64,000 nucleotides of DNA from Pseudorasbora parva (GCF_024679245.1 NC_090187.1:2388751-2452750), one strand, 5' to 3'; positions 10,735 to 23,753 are shown, counted from the first letter of the stretch. Notes: generated by a model from the letters alone, not told the origin. Made by a program: numbers and translations.

Positions 10735-12735
10735 TAACTTCCTGATTCTGCTCCTGTGAGAGACCTTCCTGAGTCTGCCTGTGTGAGAAGTTCCAGAGTC
10801 TGCTCCAGTGAGAGAAGTTCCAGAGTCTGCTCCTGTGAGAGACCTTCCTGAGTCTGCTCCTGTGAGAGAAGTTCCAGAGTCTGCTCCAGTGAGAGACCTT
10901 CCTGAGTCTGCTCCTGTGTGAGAAGTTCCTGATTCTGCTCTTGTGAGAGAAGTTCCAGAGTCTGCTCCAGTGAGAGACCTTCCTGAGTCTGCTCCTGTGA
11001 GAGAAGTTCCAGAGTCTGCTCCTGTGAGAGAAGTTCCAGAGTCTGCTCCTGTGAGAGAAGTTCCAGAGTCTGCTCCAGTGAGAGACCTTCCTGAGTCTGC
11101 TCCTGTGAGAGAAGTTCCTGATTCTGCTCTTGTGAGAGACCTTCCTGAGTCTGCTCCTGTGAGAGAAGTTCCTGATTCTGCTCTTGTGAGAGAAGTTCCA
11201 GAGTCTGCTCCAGTGAGAGACCTTCCTGAGTCTGCTCCTGTGAGAGAAGTTCCAGAGTCTGCTCCTGTGAGAGAAGTTCCAGAGTCTGCTCCTGTGAGAG
11301 AAGTTCCAGAGTCTGCTCCTGTGAGAGAAGTTCCTGAGTCTGCTCCTGTGAGAGAAGTTCCAGAGTCTGCTCCTGTGAGAGAAGTTCCAGAGTCTGCTCC
11401 AGTGAGAGAAGTTCCTGAGTCTGCTCCTGTGAGAGAAGTTCCAGAGTCTGCTCCTGTGAGAGAAGTTCCAGATTCTGCTCCTGTGAGAGAAGTTCCAGAG
11501 TCTGCTCCTGTGAGAGAAGTTCCTGAGTCTGCTCCTGTGAGAGAAGTTCCTGAATCTGCTCCTGTGAGAGAAGTTCCTGAGTCTGCTCCTGTGAGAGAAG
11601 TTCCTGAGTCTGCTCCTGTGAGAGAAGTTCCTGAGTCTGCTCCTGTGAGAGAAGTTCCTGAGTCTGCTCCTGTGCGAGAAGTTCCCGAGTCTGCTCCTGT
11701 GTGAGAAGTTCCTGAGTCTGAGTCTGCTCCTATGAGATAAGTTCCTGAGTCTGCTCCTGTGAGAGAAGTTCTTGAGTCTGCTCCTGTGAGAGAAGTTCCA
11801 GAGTCTGCTCCTGTGAGAGAAGTTCTTGAGTCTGCTCCTGTGAGAGAAGTTCCCGAGTCTGCTCCTGTGAGAGAAGTTCCAGAGTCTGCTCCTGTGAGAA
11901 AAGTTCCTGAGTCTGCTCCTGTGTGAGAAGTTCCTGAGTCTGCTCCTGTGAGAGAAGTTTTTGAGTCTGCTCCTGTGAGAAAAGTTCCAGAGTCTGCTCC
12001 TGTGAAATAAGTTAAGGAGTCTGCTCCTTTGAGAGAAGTTCTTGAGTCTGCTCCTGTAAGAAAAGTTCCTGAGTCTGCTCCTGTGTGAGAAGTTCCTGAG
12101 TCTGCTCCTATAAGAAAAGTTCCTGAGACTGCTCCTGTGTGAGAAGTTCCTGAGTCTGCTCCTGTGTGAGAGGTTCCTGAGTCTGCTCCTGTGAGAGAAG
12201 TTCTTGAGTCTGCTCCTGTGAGAGACCTTCCTGAGTCTGCTCCAGTGAGAGACCTTCCTGAGTCTGCTCCTGTGAGAGACCTTCCTGAGTATGCTCCTGT
12301 AAGAGACCTCCAGAGTCTGCTCCTGTGAGAGACCTTCCTGAGTCTACTCCTGTGAGAGACCTTCCTGAGTCTGCTCCTATAAGATAACTTTCTGAGTCTG
12401 CTTCTTTGAGACCTTCCTGAGTCTGCTCCTGTGAGAGACCTTCCTGAGTCTGCTCCTATAAGATAACTTCCTGAGTCTGCTCCTGTGAGACCTTCCTGAG
12501 TCTGCTCCTATGAGATAACTTCCTGAGTCTGCTCCTGTGAAAGAAGTTCCTAAATCTGCTCCCATGAGAGAAGTTCCTGAGTCTGCTCCTTTGAGATAAA
12601 GTCTTGAGTCTGCTACTGTGAGAGAAGTTCCTGAGTCTGCTCCTCTGAGAGAACTTAATGAGTCTGCTTCTGTGAAAGAAATTGCCCAGTCTTTTCAAGT
12701 GAGAGAAGTTCCAGAGTCCATTCCTGTGAATTTCC
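10735..12735 (+). repeat. 27-bp minisatellite, about 74 units
   Basis: Core unit CCTGAGTCTGCTCCTGTGAG plus AGAAGTT, repeated head to tail for 2.0 kb. Variants alternate systematically: GAAGTTCCAGAG or GACCTTCCTGAG for the unit start and CCTGTG or CCAGTG for the end. Units are most uniform at about 11220-11700 and degrade toward the right end, where AAGATAACTT variants and single-base changes accumulate. Because 27 bp is nine codons, one frame can stay open through many units (see 10922-11704). Confidence 0.97.
10922..11704 (+). other. Open frame through the 27-bp array, (PESAPVREV)n
   Basis: 261 codons without a stop between two TGA codons created by GTGTGA unit variants. The translation is a nonapeptide repeat, Pro-Glu-Ser-Ala-Pro-Val-Arg-Glu-Val, with DLP and DSALV variants. 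There is no ATG at the start and no splice signal was seen. Pro-Glu-Ser-Ala repeats of this sort do occur in low-complexity regions of vertebrate and retroelement proteins, so a decayed coding VNTR is possible. The simplest reading is that any 27-bp tandem array with one open unit stays open. Confidence 0.25.
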
Positions 12736-12870
12736 GAGTCTGTTCTTGTCAGTGACATTTCCCAGTCCGTACCAGTGAGTGCCATTCCAGAACCCTTTCT
12801 TACCTGGTGGGATTGAAGTGGTGGTCCTTGACTTATATGTGGCTGTTACTATGTGTGTCTGGCCCCACAC
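12736..12870. other. Junction between the two minisatellites
   Basis: About 135 bp that looks like degenerate 27-bp units passing into unique sequence (GTACCAGTGAGTGCCATTCC), then the start of the 29-bp array. Confidence 0.5.
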
Positions 12871-13613
12871 ACATCAGTGCCAGCCCCTGACCAGTGTCCA
12901 GTGATTCCTCCAGCCCCTGGTTAGTGATGGCTCCAGCCCCAATCAGTGTCCAGTAATTGCTCCAGTACCAATTAGTGTCCAGTAATTGCTCCAGCCCCAA
13001 TCAGTGTCCAGTGATTGCTACAGCCCCAATTAGTGTCCAGTAATTGCTCCAGCCCCAATCAGTGTCCAGTGATTGCTACAGCCCCAATCAGTGTCCAGTG
13101 ATTGCTCCAGCCCCAATCAGTGTCCAGTGATTGCTCCAGCCCCAATCAGTGTCCAGTGATTGCTCCAGCCCCAATCAGTGTCCAGTGATTGCTCCAGCCC
13201 CGATCAGTGTCCAGTGATTGCTTCAGCCCGATCAGTGTCCAGTGATTGCTTCTGCCCCTGCCCAGTGTCCAGTGATTGCTCCAGCCTCGATCAGTGTCCA
13301 GTGATTGCTCCAGCCTCGATCAGTGTCCAGTGATTGCTTCTGCCCCTGTCCAGTGTCCAGTGATTGCTCCAGCCTCGATCAGTGTCCAGTGATTGCTTCA
13401 GCCTGATCAGTGTCCAGTGATTGCTTCTGCCCCTGTCCAGTGTCCAGTGATTGCTCCAGCCTCGATCAGTGTCCAGTGATTGCTCCAGCCTCGATCAGTG
13501 TCCAGTGATTGCTCCAGCCCCAATCAGTGTCCAGTGACTGCTCCAGCCCCTGTCCAGTGACTGCTCCAGCCCCAATCAGTGTCCAGTGATTGCTCCATCC
13601 CCTGACCATTGTC
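12871..13613 (+). repeat. 29-bp minisatellite, about 25 units
   Basis: Unit CAGTGATTGCTCCAGCCCCA plus ATCAGTGTC, with AATTGC, CCTCGATC and CTTCTGCCCCTG variants and one shortened unit near 13545-13560. The 29-bp period is not a multiple of three, so no frame persists. Some variants occur in alternating order (13230-13450), implying higher-order duplication of several units at once. Confidence 0.96.
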
Positions 13614-14115
13614 CGCTAACTCCATTCACTCCACTAATTCTGAGGCTGTAACTTTGCAATGGTTTAACACATTGACACCAAACTTGTCAGTCGTCTCACA
13701 ATGGTCCCAAAACATGAAATGATAAGCATCTAAATCATTTAACTAGTGATTATATAGTTCTTAGCCGGTTTGCCTAAAATACTTTCTAAAAAAATGCTCC
13801 CAACCATGCTTACTTAACTCATTATGCCTTTTTTGTGCTTTTATTATTGTGATTCTGTCGATTAAGTTTAACATGTATCAAACCCATAATATTACTTTAG
13901 GATGTATGCCATATTCAGTGTTCTTGAAGCCTTTAGAGATGTAATATTCTATTTCCAAGCATAAATATTTTGAAAAAATCTGTAAACAATTATCTGCACC
14001 ATGCAGCTGTTAGAAGATTATGTACAAAGATCTCAGGATCTCATCAAATCCTGTCATTGAAGTTAAAGAAGATGGAAAAAGTTTCAAATAAATGGAGGCA
14101 ATGAGAAGCCTAATT
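13614..14115. other. Unassigned sequence
   Basis: AT-rich unique DNA after the array. No gene or repeat family recognised. Confidence 0.35.
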
Positions 14116-14480
14116 TCAGTTTTCCCTCAGCATGGAAGATGGAACTGCCTTTGATGGCAATCTCCCACTGGACGCCATTTGCCTCACAGATGCTTTGGAG
14201 ACATCTGCTTTTTTCTGCAGCAAAGCATTTAATAAGCCAACAGCAATTAAACCTGGTGCATCAAATCTGCTATTCAGAAGAATAACTTGGCATGGCGGTT
14301 GTTTGAACTTTAAAAAAGGACTCATTCTTTTCCTAGTTCAGATAACATTGAGTTGAATTACTCGGTGAGAATTTCATGAAGTCAGGCCAAAGGAGTAATA
14401 AACTGTGTTTTAGGAAATGACCCTCCATTGACCGCTTTCAACATTTTATTTCAAGGGAACATCAATTTTATGCAAAATAC
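14116..14480. promoter_or_regulatory. Candidate conserved non-coding element
   Basis: Low-repeat block with homeodomain-like cores (ATTTAATAAGCC, AGCAATTAAACC) and balanced base composition unlike the AT-rich flanks. Both strands are open for about 70 codons (14116-14356), which fits selection or chance rather than a dual gene. No splice signals. This is judged by texture only; cross-species alignment is needed. Confidence 0.3.
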
Positions 14481-14897
<417 letters not shown>

Positions 14898-15110
14898 ATC
14901 ATTCATCCATTCATTGTCCTACCATTATCTTTTTCACATACCATCCATCCATCCATTGTTCTTTCTATCATTCTCTCTGTCAGTACATCCATCCATTGTT
15001 CTTTCTATCTCTTGCTTTGTTGTTCTCTCGGTCCCATCCATCACCCATCCATCCGTCTGTCCATCTGTCCATCCGTTGTATCCTTCTTTCTTTCCCACAA
15101 AATATCCATC
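14898..15110 (+). repeat. Degenerate CATC/TTCT-rich tract
   Basis: Imperfect CATCCATCC clusters separated by TTCTTTCTATC spacers; ATCCATTGTTCTTTCTATC occurs twice (about 14950 and 14990). Confidence 0.75.
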
Positions 15111-15357
15111 TAGAAATAAAATGGTGTAGAAACAAGTTAGTTACTCACGTTTGAGCCTACGTATAACATAAAAAAGAAAGATGGAGCTAGAGACTGTGTG
15201 AGAAATGGCCATGGGAAGAGGTTAGTATGATGTAAAGTATGAAAAGTTTGACCTTTTAACAACTAAATAACATGACAGAGGACCAGCAGATTACCAGAGG
15301 GCAGACAGAGGGAGCGAGAAAGAGCGATCATCCTTCACTTTCAGGTCTCGTTCTTCA
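15111..15357. other. Unassigned sequence
   Basis: No feature recognised. Confidence 0.3.
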
Positions 15358-15555
15358 TCCATCTGTAATCCCCTTGTGCAATCTTTCTCTCCACACCACT
15401 AGCTTCAGGGTCCCTGCACAAGCCTTTCCAATCCTCCTGAATCTCGGGAGGTCAGAGAGGCAGCCGGTCCCCGTCAGACAGTCATATCCTCTGCATGAGC
15501 GGCCTTCGTTACAGATCTCACACCCGTCACTGAAACACTCACTCCATGTGACGCT
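15358..15555 (-). other. Cys-rich open segment, possible exon or fossil
   Basis: The minus strand is open for 66 codons between TGA stops. It reads through ECFSDGCEICNEGRSC and GYDCLTGTGCLSD, with seven Cys in 37 residues followed by a basic tail. Cys spacing (C-x4-C-x2-C-x5-C-x4-C-x5-C) is compatible with a small disulphide module, and codon choice looks gene-like. There is no ATG and no convincing acceptor or donor at either edge, and I do not recognise the family. Chance cannot be excluded. Confidence 0.2.
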
Positions 15556-16062
15556 TCACTGTATGCATCACACTCCGTGGCCACTTAGGCACTTTTGGCA
15601 CTAATGGCATGGCATTGATTAAACAAGTGGCTTACAGCTTCAGGGAAAATACTGACATTATTAAAGTTTACATTTTGCCACATTAGTATGATTTATAGTC
15701 ACAGTGAAGTGTGTCCACATGTGTATCTGTGTATCCATTGTGAACCCACCAAATAGATGCTGACAGTCAAATTGTGTCCTCAGAGAAGCACTAACTTTTT
15801 AGTCAATTATTTCAGCCCTCAAAAGCTATACTGAGTTGTGATGATTAGGTTGCTGCATTAAAACAGATGTACTCAGTAAAGGAGCTTTGCTTTTTGTTCA
15901 GACAGTGTAAGCTGATGGGGTCCAATGTGGCTTTAGATCCCATTGGCTTTTAGTGCCTAGACAAACACATGGAGACATTCTTCTAAATATCTTCTTTTGT
16001 GACAAACAGAAGAAATATTTAACAGGTTTGGAACTACATGAGTGAGTAAATGACAGAGATAT
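15556..16062. other. Unassigned sequence
   Basis: No gene or repeat family recognised. A minus-strand frame enters the CATC array from here and is an artefact. Confidence 0.3.
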
Positions 16063-16403
16063 CTTCCATCCATCCATCCATCCGTCCACCATTCTATTGT
16101 TTCATCCATCCATCCATCCATCCATCCATCCATCCATCCATCCATCCATCCATCCATCCACCCACCATTCTATTGTTCCATCCATCCATCCATCCATCCA
16201 TCCATCCATCCATCCATCCATCCATCCATCCATCCATCCATCCATCCATCCATCCATCCATCCACCATTCTATTGTTCCATCCATCCATCCATCCATCCA
16301 TCCATCCATCCATCCATCCATCCATCCATCCATCCATCCATCCATCCATCCATCCATCCATCCATCCATCCATCCATCTATCCGTCCACCATTCTATTGT
16401 TCT
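16063..16403 (+). repeat. (CATC)n array with a recurring spacer
   Basis: CATC blocks are punctuated by CACCATTCTATTGTT at about 16086, 16165, 16263 and 16387, spaced about 80-125 bp apart. The spacer plus its CATC block therefore forms a higher-order unit. All Ile-His-Pro-Ser and Met-Asp-Gly-Trp frames here are repeat translations. Confidence 0.97.
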
Positions 16404-16545
16404 ATCAATCAATCAACTTTATTTATATAGCACTTTTACAATCACGATTGTGTCAAAGCAGCTTCACAGTGTCAAACAGGATAATATTGCAACAAAATTA
16501 GATTTGGCTGTACAGTCGTTCTGGAGAAAACAGTGATGTTATCAG
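16404..16545 (+). repeat. Interspersed repeat inserted in the CATC array
   Basis: AATCAACTTTATTTATATAG, CACTTTTACAAT and GTGTCAAAGCAGCTTCACAG are in the order of a widespread fish SINE/LINE tail. CATC repeat resumes on the other side, so it interrupts the array. Confidence 0.65.
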
Positions 16546-16790
16546 CCATCCATCCACCCATCCATCCATCCACCATTCTATTGTTCCATCCATCCATCCA
16601 TCCATCCATCCACCCATCCATCCATCCATCCATCCATCCATCCATCCATCCATCCATCCGCCATTTTATTTTTTATTCCATCCACAATTTTATTTTTTTA
16701 TTCTATCCATCCATCCATCCATCCATCCATCCATCCATCCATCCATCCATCCATCCATCCATCCATCCATCCATCCATCCATCCATCCCA
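16546..16790 (+). repeat. (CATC)n array, second part
   Basis: Continuation with one more CACCATTCTATTGTT spacer at about 16571 and a diverged form (CCATTTTATTTTTTATTCC) at about 16662-16705. Confidence 0.96.
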
Positions 16791-17663
16791 TAATCATATC
16801 TGTAAACCATTCTATCATTTATTCCATCCATCCAAGTTTAGAGAACTAATCCTGGTATAAATGCTGATAGAAATGTTTGGTTTTGGGTGAGCTATTGCTT
16901 TAAAGAAATAAAACCAAATCATCCTTCAACCTTTCACAAACATACAGTATGAAACCCATTACTAAAGCATTACCTGTTCCTTTCTTGACTGTAGTCTTGA
17001 GGGGTCTAACAACCCTCAACCCACAATGGAAAACTTATTTGGCCTTAGAAAAGCTTTCTCTTCAAAAATGAAAGCAATCATCACGCTGGTCAGGCTTTTA
17101 GCTTTCTGCAGTCTGAAGGAGAACTGCAGGATTCTTACACTAAGCTGCTGAAAGCATACGGTCATCTCTGCAATTTCTACCTGGCACGTATACAGTATGA
17201 CATCTCTCCTTCACTCTCAGTGGAAAATAGCTATATATCGAAAGGTCATTTTTTGACGTTGATGTGAATAGATGTTTATGTAAGTTCTCCTGGCATTGAC
17301 TATATATTGAGCAGGAGGGCATAGGCTGATATAAATCCACAGAGAAGGAACCGCCAGAGAGGCCTTATTCTACCAAAAGAAATCAATTAAACTACTGAAT
17401 GTTTTTTCGGAATCTTTGCATGGAGAGCACACCTTGGAAACTGCATTTGTCAACAAATATATTATTAAACATGTTGATCTAAAGCATCATCAAAATGACA
17501 TTACACAGAGCAGAGGAATTGGACTTCTGCCATCTTTGAGAGAGATTGCAGGCAAAGAAAGCAATTTCACAGATCTGTTTTTCTGAAGTTTTCCTACACC
17601 TACGAAAGAAGAAGTCATGTGAAATAACTGTTGACCCAAACATGGGAATACTGACATTAATTC
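16791..17663. other. Unique sequence without a recognised gene
   Basis: About 870 bp. A minus-strand 66-codon frame (17140-17340) has no recognisable features. Parts (17080-17240) look non-repetitive and could be conserved non-coding DNA. Confidence 0.3.
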
Positions 17664-17830
17664 CGGTTACACTTTATTTTAAGGTATCTTTTGTTATAGT
17701 ATAAATGTACATAAATAGTTTATATTATAATAATAATAATAATTAAATAATTAAAGGATTAAAAGGTATTTAAGGGAATGAATAAATAAATAAGAATGTT
17801 AAAATACGTTTTTTTTTTTTTTTTTTGGTC
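17664..17830. repeat. TIR-element left end plus AT-rich tract
   Basis: GGTTACACTTTATTTTAAGG is the typical left terminus of a common fish TIR element. No matching right end is found. It runs into ATAATAATAATA, AATAAATAAATA and a poly-T run (17811-17826). Confidence 0.45.
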
Positions 17831-18194
17831 TAATTTTTAGTAGGCTAATGAAGTTATCAATTTAAACTATTTGCAAATAATATATAATTTTAACATGTTC
17901 TCAAATTCACTCGTATTTGTATGTCTAGTATGTAGAAAATGCAAAAGGTTTTATTTTTGCCTCATCGTTCATTTATGAATAACATCAATCGTGATCGAAT
18001 TTTTTTCAATTCAAAACGGTGAAATTTCATAAAGCGTTGAGTATTTACTCATTCTACACTAAAAGGATAAGTTAAGACAAATAAAACGGGCATTTATGAA
18101 TCAAATAATAATAATAAAAAAATGTATTCACAGCTCAGACAAAATCCTTGGCTCTGGTCTGGGAGGTGGTGGGTGCGGGTGGTGGCTTCAAGTG
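17831..18194. other. Unassigned AT-rich sequence
   Basis: No gene recognised. Ends in a G-rich GGTGGTGGGTGCGGGTGGTGG-like patch at about 18163-18185. Confidence 0.3.
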
Positions 18195-18282
18195 TTATCT
18201 TTTGTAACGTTGTGAACTTCTTTACTGTCATTTTCAGAGAATCGAATGCATTTTTTGCTGAATAAAAGCATTAATGTCCTTC
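18195..18282 (+). mobile_element. Family H element, 3' fragment
   Basis: TATCTTTTGTAACGTTGTGA, TTTACTGTCATTTTCAG and GCTGAATAAAAGCATTAATG follow the order of the 3' half of family H (see 41677-42060). Confidence 0.6.
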
Positions 18283-18329
18283 ATGTTTGTTTCCATGGCT
18301 TCTGTACAAGTATTTGCAGTTGATAAAAA

Positions 18330-18760
18330 CCCTTTTGGCGGTTCAGGAGACCAGACAAACGCTCCAGTCCAGGTTGGCATGCCATTGCCGTGGCTGAATG
18401 TGTTGTTTAGCCTCAGGGCAACACGGTGCCGCAGAAAACCCTGACAGAGGGGAAGAAAAACATGACAGAGGGTCTCTCCAGGTGGAGAGAAACTTTCTGG
18501 AAAAACTGTACTTCTGGCCGAATGTACATCAGCTGCTGCCGCGACACGCCAAGTCTCTGACCATCTCATTTAGAGGGAGCAGGAGCCTGGCGACCCCATT
18601 AACTCCAGCCTTTTCCTCCCATCTGTCAAGCCGCACAAAGTCACTTGGCACAAATATTACAAACCTCAGCGACAGGCGTGTTCAGCTAGCCCGAGTACAT
18701 CTTTCTGCTAACCTCCGTTTAACCTGCAGAAAGCCTCTAAAGCAGGCCTAAAAGTCCATC
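18330..18760. promoter_or_regulatory. Candidate conserved non-coding element
   Basis: Non-repetitive block with mixed composition and motifs such as CATCTGTCAA (TALE-homeodomain-like), CACAAATATTACAAA and GACCCCATTAACTCC. Open frames exist on both strands (18234-18569 minus, 18398-18751 plus) with no recognisable domains. Conservation is inferred from texture only. Confidence 0.3.
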
Positions 18761-19060
18761 ACTTCTGCATTTTTTGCAAAATGTGTCTCTTGATGCTCTG
18801 TAACCTTCCAAAATTAGATGTTTTCGCCGGAGATTTATTCCTCTGCATTGATTCATGCAGAGATGAATTGCTTTGCCATTACCATTTGTTTAAAAAAGCA
18901 GAATGGGAAAGCACAGGAAGTCAGCAGATGGTTTGAGAGAACCTGATATGCATCCTTTTGTGTGGAGTTGACTAGCTCAGTCAGTGTCAGCAGTTTGGGA
19001 TTGGGATTCTCTCTCTCTCGCTCTCGCTCTCTCTCTTTGGGGTATTAGATTGCAGGAACC
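18761..19060. other. Unassigned sequence with a short CT tract
   Basis: CTCTCTCTCGCTCTCGCTCT at about 19009-19037; otherwise nothing recognised. Confidence 0.4.
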
Positions 19061-19330
19061 TGTGCTATCTATGTGAATGCCATAACCAGATCTTCTCTAA
19101 TCTCTGATAATGCTGCCAGAAACTGGAAAGATGAGCAGATTACCTGATAGACAGCACAATTAACCATCATCCTCCGCTGTAATATTTTTCTTTATCTCTT
19201 CCGCACTTTGCCTGGACTCTGAAATGCCCTTTTATGTAACATTAGGTGAGCCGCATGAGCGTAATATTCATATCCCAGTCAGCATCTCTATCTGCACCTC
19301 TTGGGCATCAGTCAAGGTTTTCATTATTAT
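19061..19330. promoter_or_regulatory. Candidate conserved non-coding element
   Basis: Block with CTGATAATGCTGCC, GACAGCACAATTAACC and GCTGTAATATTTTTC motifs, free of recognisable repeats and without a long frame. Typical texture of vertebrate developmental enhancers, but untested. Confidence 0.3.
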
Positions 19331-19654
19331 TTGATTTGCTTGTTTTGTGTTCAGAGTCTTTGAGTTCAGGGTCTGCAAAGGGAAGATCTTAAAATAACCA
19401 ACAGGCATGTTACTTTTCCAGGAAATATATTAAAGATGAATATTCAGATTTTAGCAATGAAGGCATCTTGGGTCTGTGTTATGCTTGACGATTCAGTTTT
19501 CAGGCCAAATACAAAGAAATTATTAAAAATAAATTACAATATTTCTTTCCATTTTTGTCTTGCTCTGTGGACTGAGCATTAACACAGGCATTAATACAAT
19601 TAAATAAATGTTGAAAATATAATTATTTCCCTTATATATGTTCCCTTTATTTGG
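19331..19654. other. Unassigned AT-rich sequence
   Basis: Flank next to the truncated end of the Tc1-like element. No feature recognised. Confidence 0.3.
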
Positions 19655-20624
19655 GAATTTGGAGGCCAAGTCAACGCCTCAAACTGGTTGTTGTGCTCCT
19701 CAAACCATTCCTGAAGCATTTGTGCTTTGTGTCAGGAGCATTATCCTGCTGGAAGAGACACAGCCGCCAGAATACCGTTTCCATCAAAGGCTGAACATGG
19801 TCTCAGCAATGCTTAGGTAGGTGGAGCGTGTCAAAGTAACATCCACATGGATGGAGGACCCAAGGTTTCCCAGCAGAACATTGGCCAAAGCATCACACTG
19901 CCTCCGATGGCTCACCTTCTTCCCATAGTGCATCCTGGGGCCATGTGTTCCCCAGGTAAGCCACGCACACACACCCGGCCATCCACGTGATGTAAAAGAA
20001 CACGTGATTCCTCAGACCAGGCCACCTTCTTCCATTGCTCCGTGGTCCAGTTCTGATGCTCACGTGCCAATGTTGGCGCTTTCGGCGGGGTCAGGGGTCA
20101 GCATGGGCACACTGACTGGTCAGCGGCTATGCCGCCCCATACGCAACAAACTGAGCTGCTCTGTGTATTCTGACAGCTTTCTATCAGAACCAGCATTAAC
20201 TTCTGGAGCAGTTTGAGCTCCAGTAGCTCGTCTGTTTGATCGGACCACACGGGCCAGCCTTCGCTCCCCACGTGCATCAATGAGCCTTGGCCGCCCATGA
20301 CCCTGTGGCCGGTTCTCCACTGTTCCTTCCTTGGAGCACTTTTGATAGATACTGACCACTGCAGACCAGGAACAGCCCACAAGAGCTGCAGTTTTGGAGA
20401 TGCTCTGACCCAGTCGTCTAGCCACAATCACAATTTGGCCCTTGGCAAACTCGCTCAAATCCTTACGCTTGCCCATTTCTCCTGCTTCTAACACATCAAC
20501 TTCGAGGACAAAATGTTCACTTGCTGCCTAATATATCCCACCCACTAACAGGAGCCGTGATGAAGAGATCATCAGTGTTATTCACTTCACCTGTCAGTGG
20601 TCATAATGTTATGCCTGATCAGTG
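19655..20624 (-). mobile_element. Tc1/mariner-type transposon, truncated
   Basis: The 5' end, read on the minus strand, starts CACTGATCAGGCATAACATT then ATGACCAC and abuts TA (20625-20626), the Tc1 target dinucleotide. The body encodes a Tc1-like transposase. The 3' inverted repeat and last part of the gene are missing; sequence identity stops near 19655 inside the transposase. Confidence 0.9.
19660..20494 (-). pseudogene. Tc1-like transposase, broken
   Basis: Tc1 transposases bind the element ends with two helix-turn-helix modules and cut with a DDE catalytic triad. The intact N-terminal frame (20494-20120) has the first HTH ([14 protein letters not shown]), the GRPR motif as [12 protein letters not shown], and the second HTH region. 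The likely real start is the Met of MGKRKDLSE at about 20476. The frame then shifts. Further on, HQNWTTEQWKK is followed by WSEES, where family members have WSDES, so the first catalytic Asp is Glu. The QQDNAP segment holding the second Asp is still readable in another frame. The third catalytic residue is lost by truncation. The element cannot make active enzyme. Confidence 0.9.
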
Positions 20625-20626
20625 TA

Positions 20627-21437
<811 letters not shown>

Positions 21438-21539
21438 CACGCACACATTTGACGTCTCTCTGCTGAAACTCATCTCATGCCTGCAACAAAATTAAAGAAG
21501 CATCTCAGGAACATTTAAATTATTGCAACATGTCAAGAT

Positions 21540-22240
21540 AGCAGGATCTCGCGCTCTGTCGGCAGTCGGTGGGCAGCGCGAGGCGTGTCTGCGGCGTGGG
21601 CTGCGTGCGGGAGCGTGTTTCTCCTCACTCACCACTCCCATTTACCGGCGGCTGAACTGCACAAACACTACAGTGCTTCAGATATAACACACGCAGCACC
21701 TTTGGAGTCTCTTTCCACCAACAGAGAGGAATAATTCTTCGGAAGGCGGTTGCGCGTGACTTGGGATGATGTTTGGATATACTGGAGCAGAGGCGAGGAC
21801 TTCCAGTGATCGCGTGGAATAGATGATGTGCAAACGACTTTGATCAGTTTGTGCAGAACAAGTATGTTTGCGTGCGTATGGCTGGGTTTTCAGCGCCGTT
21901 TCCACTGTTCAATGTGATGTGGATACTTGTCAAGGACATCGTGCGTAATAAATGCATGCATCAGACGGCGATGCATCAGAGCTCGACAGCAGCCCAGGAA
22001 AACACTCCCGTAGTGCTATCGTGATCGAGCCCGGTGGATGCGCGTGTGCTTAAGCGATGATCTTCAGCTGTCAACTCGTCAGAGAGTTCGTGCGCGCGCT
22101 CGGAGGGCTGTAGGATTCGCCGGACCCGTCTGGAGAGCAAAGTTAGGTTGGATCCCGAGATCAAAAAAAACAAGGTAGGCTTTCCAAAGGGCGCCGTGTG
22201 TGGGTGCGCGCTGTAAATGGGGCATTGTAGCTACACGAAA
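21540..22240 (+). promoter_or_regulatory. CpG-rich promoter-like block
   Basis: The only extended CpG-dense unique sequence in the window (GCGCGAGGCGTG, GTGCGCGCGCTCGG, CGCCGGACCCG and others); weaker CpG enrichment continues to about 22600. No TATA box is obvious, as usual for CpG promoters. It lies between a TC tract and a strong splice donor, which fits the promoter and first exon of a plus-strand gene. Transcription start not determinable by eye. Confidence 0.5.
21690..22174 (+). other. Putative 5' non-coding first exon (donor after 22174)
   Basis: The block ends AAAACAAG followed by GTAGGC, a good donor. Upstream are several short ATG frames, the longest being 48 codons at 21878-22024 starting MAGFSAPFPLF, with a poor Kozak -3 base (C). 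None stays open to the donor, so the exon would be 5' UTR with upstream ORFs. The 5' limit is arbitrary. The host gene cannot be named from this sequence. Confidence 0.3.

Positions 22241-23753
<1,513 letters not shown>

Noticed and set aside
15272..15604. 110-codon plus-strand frame
   Set aside because: His/Leu/Pro-rich with no recognisable domain; the opposite strand looks more protein-like over the same bases.
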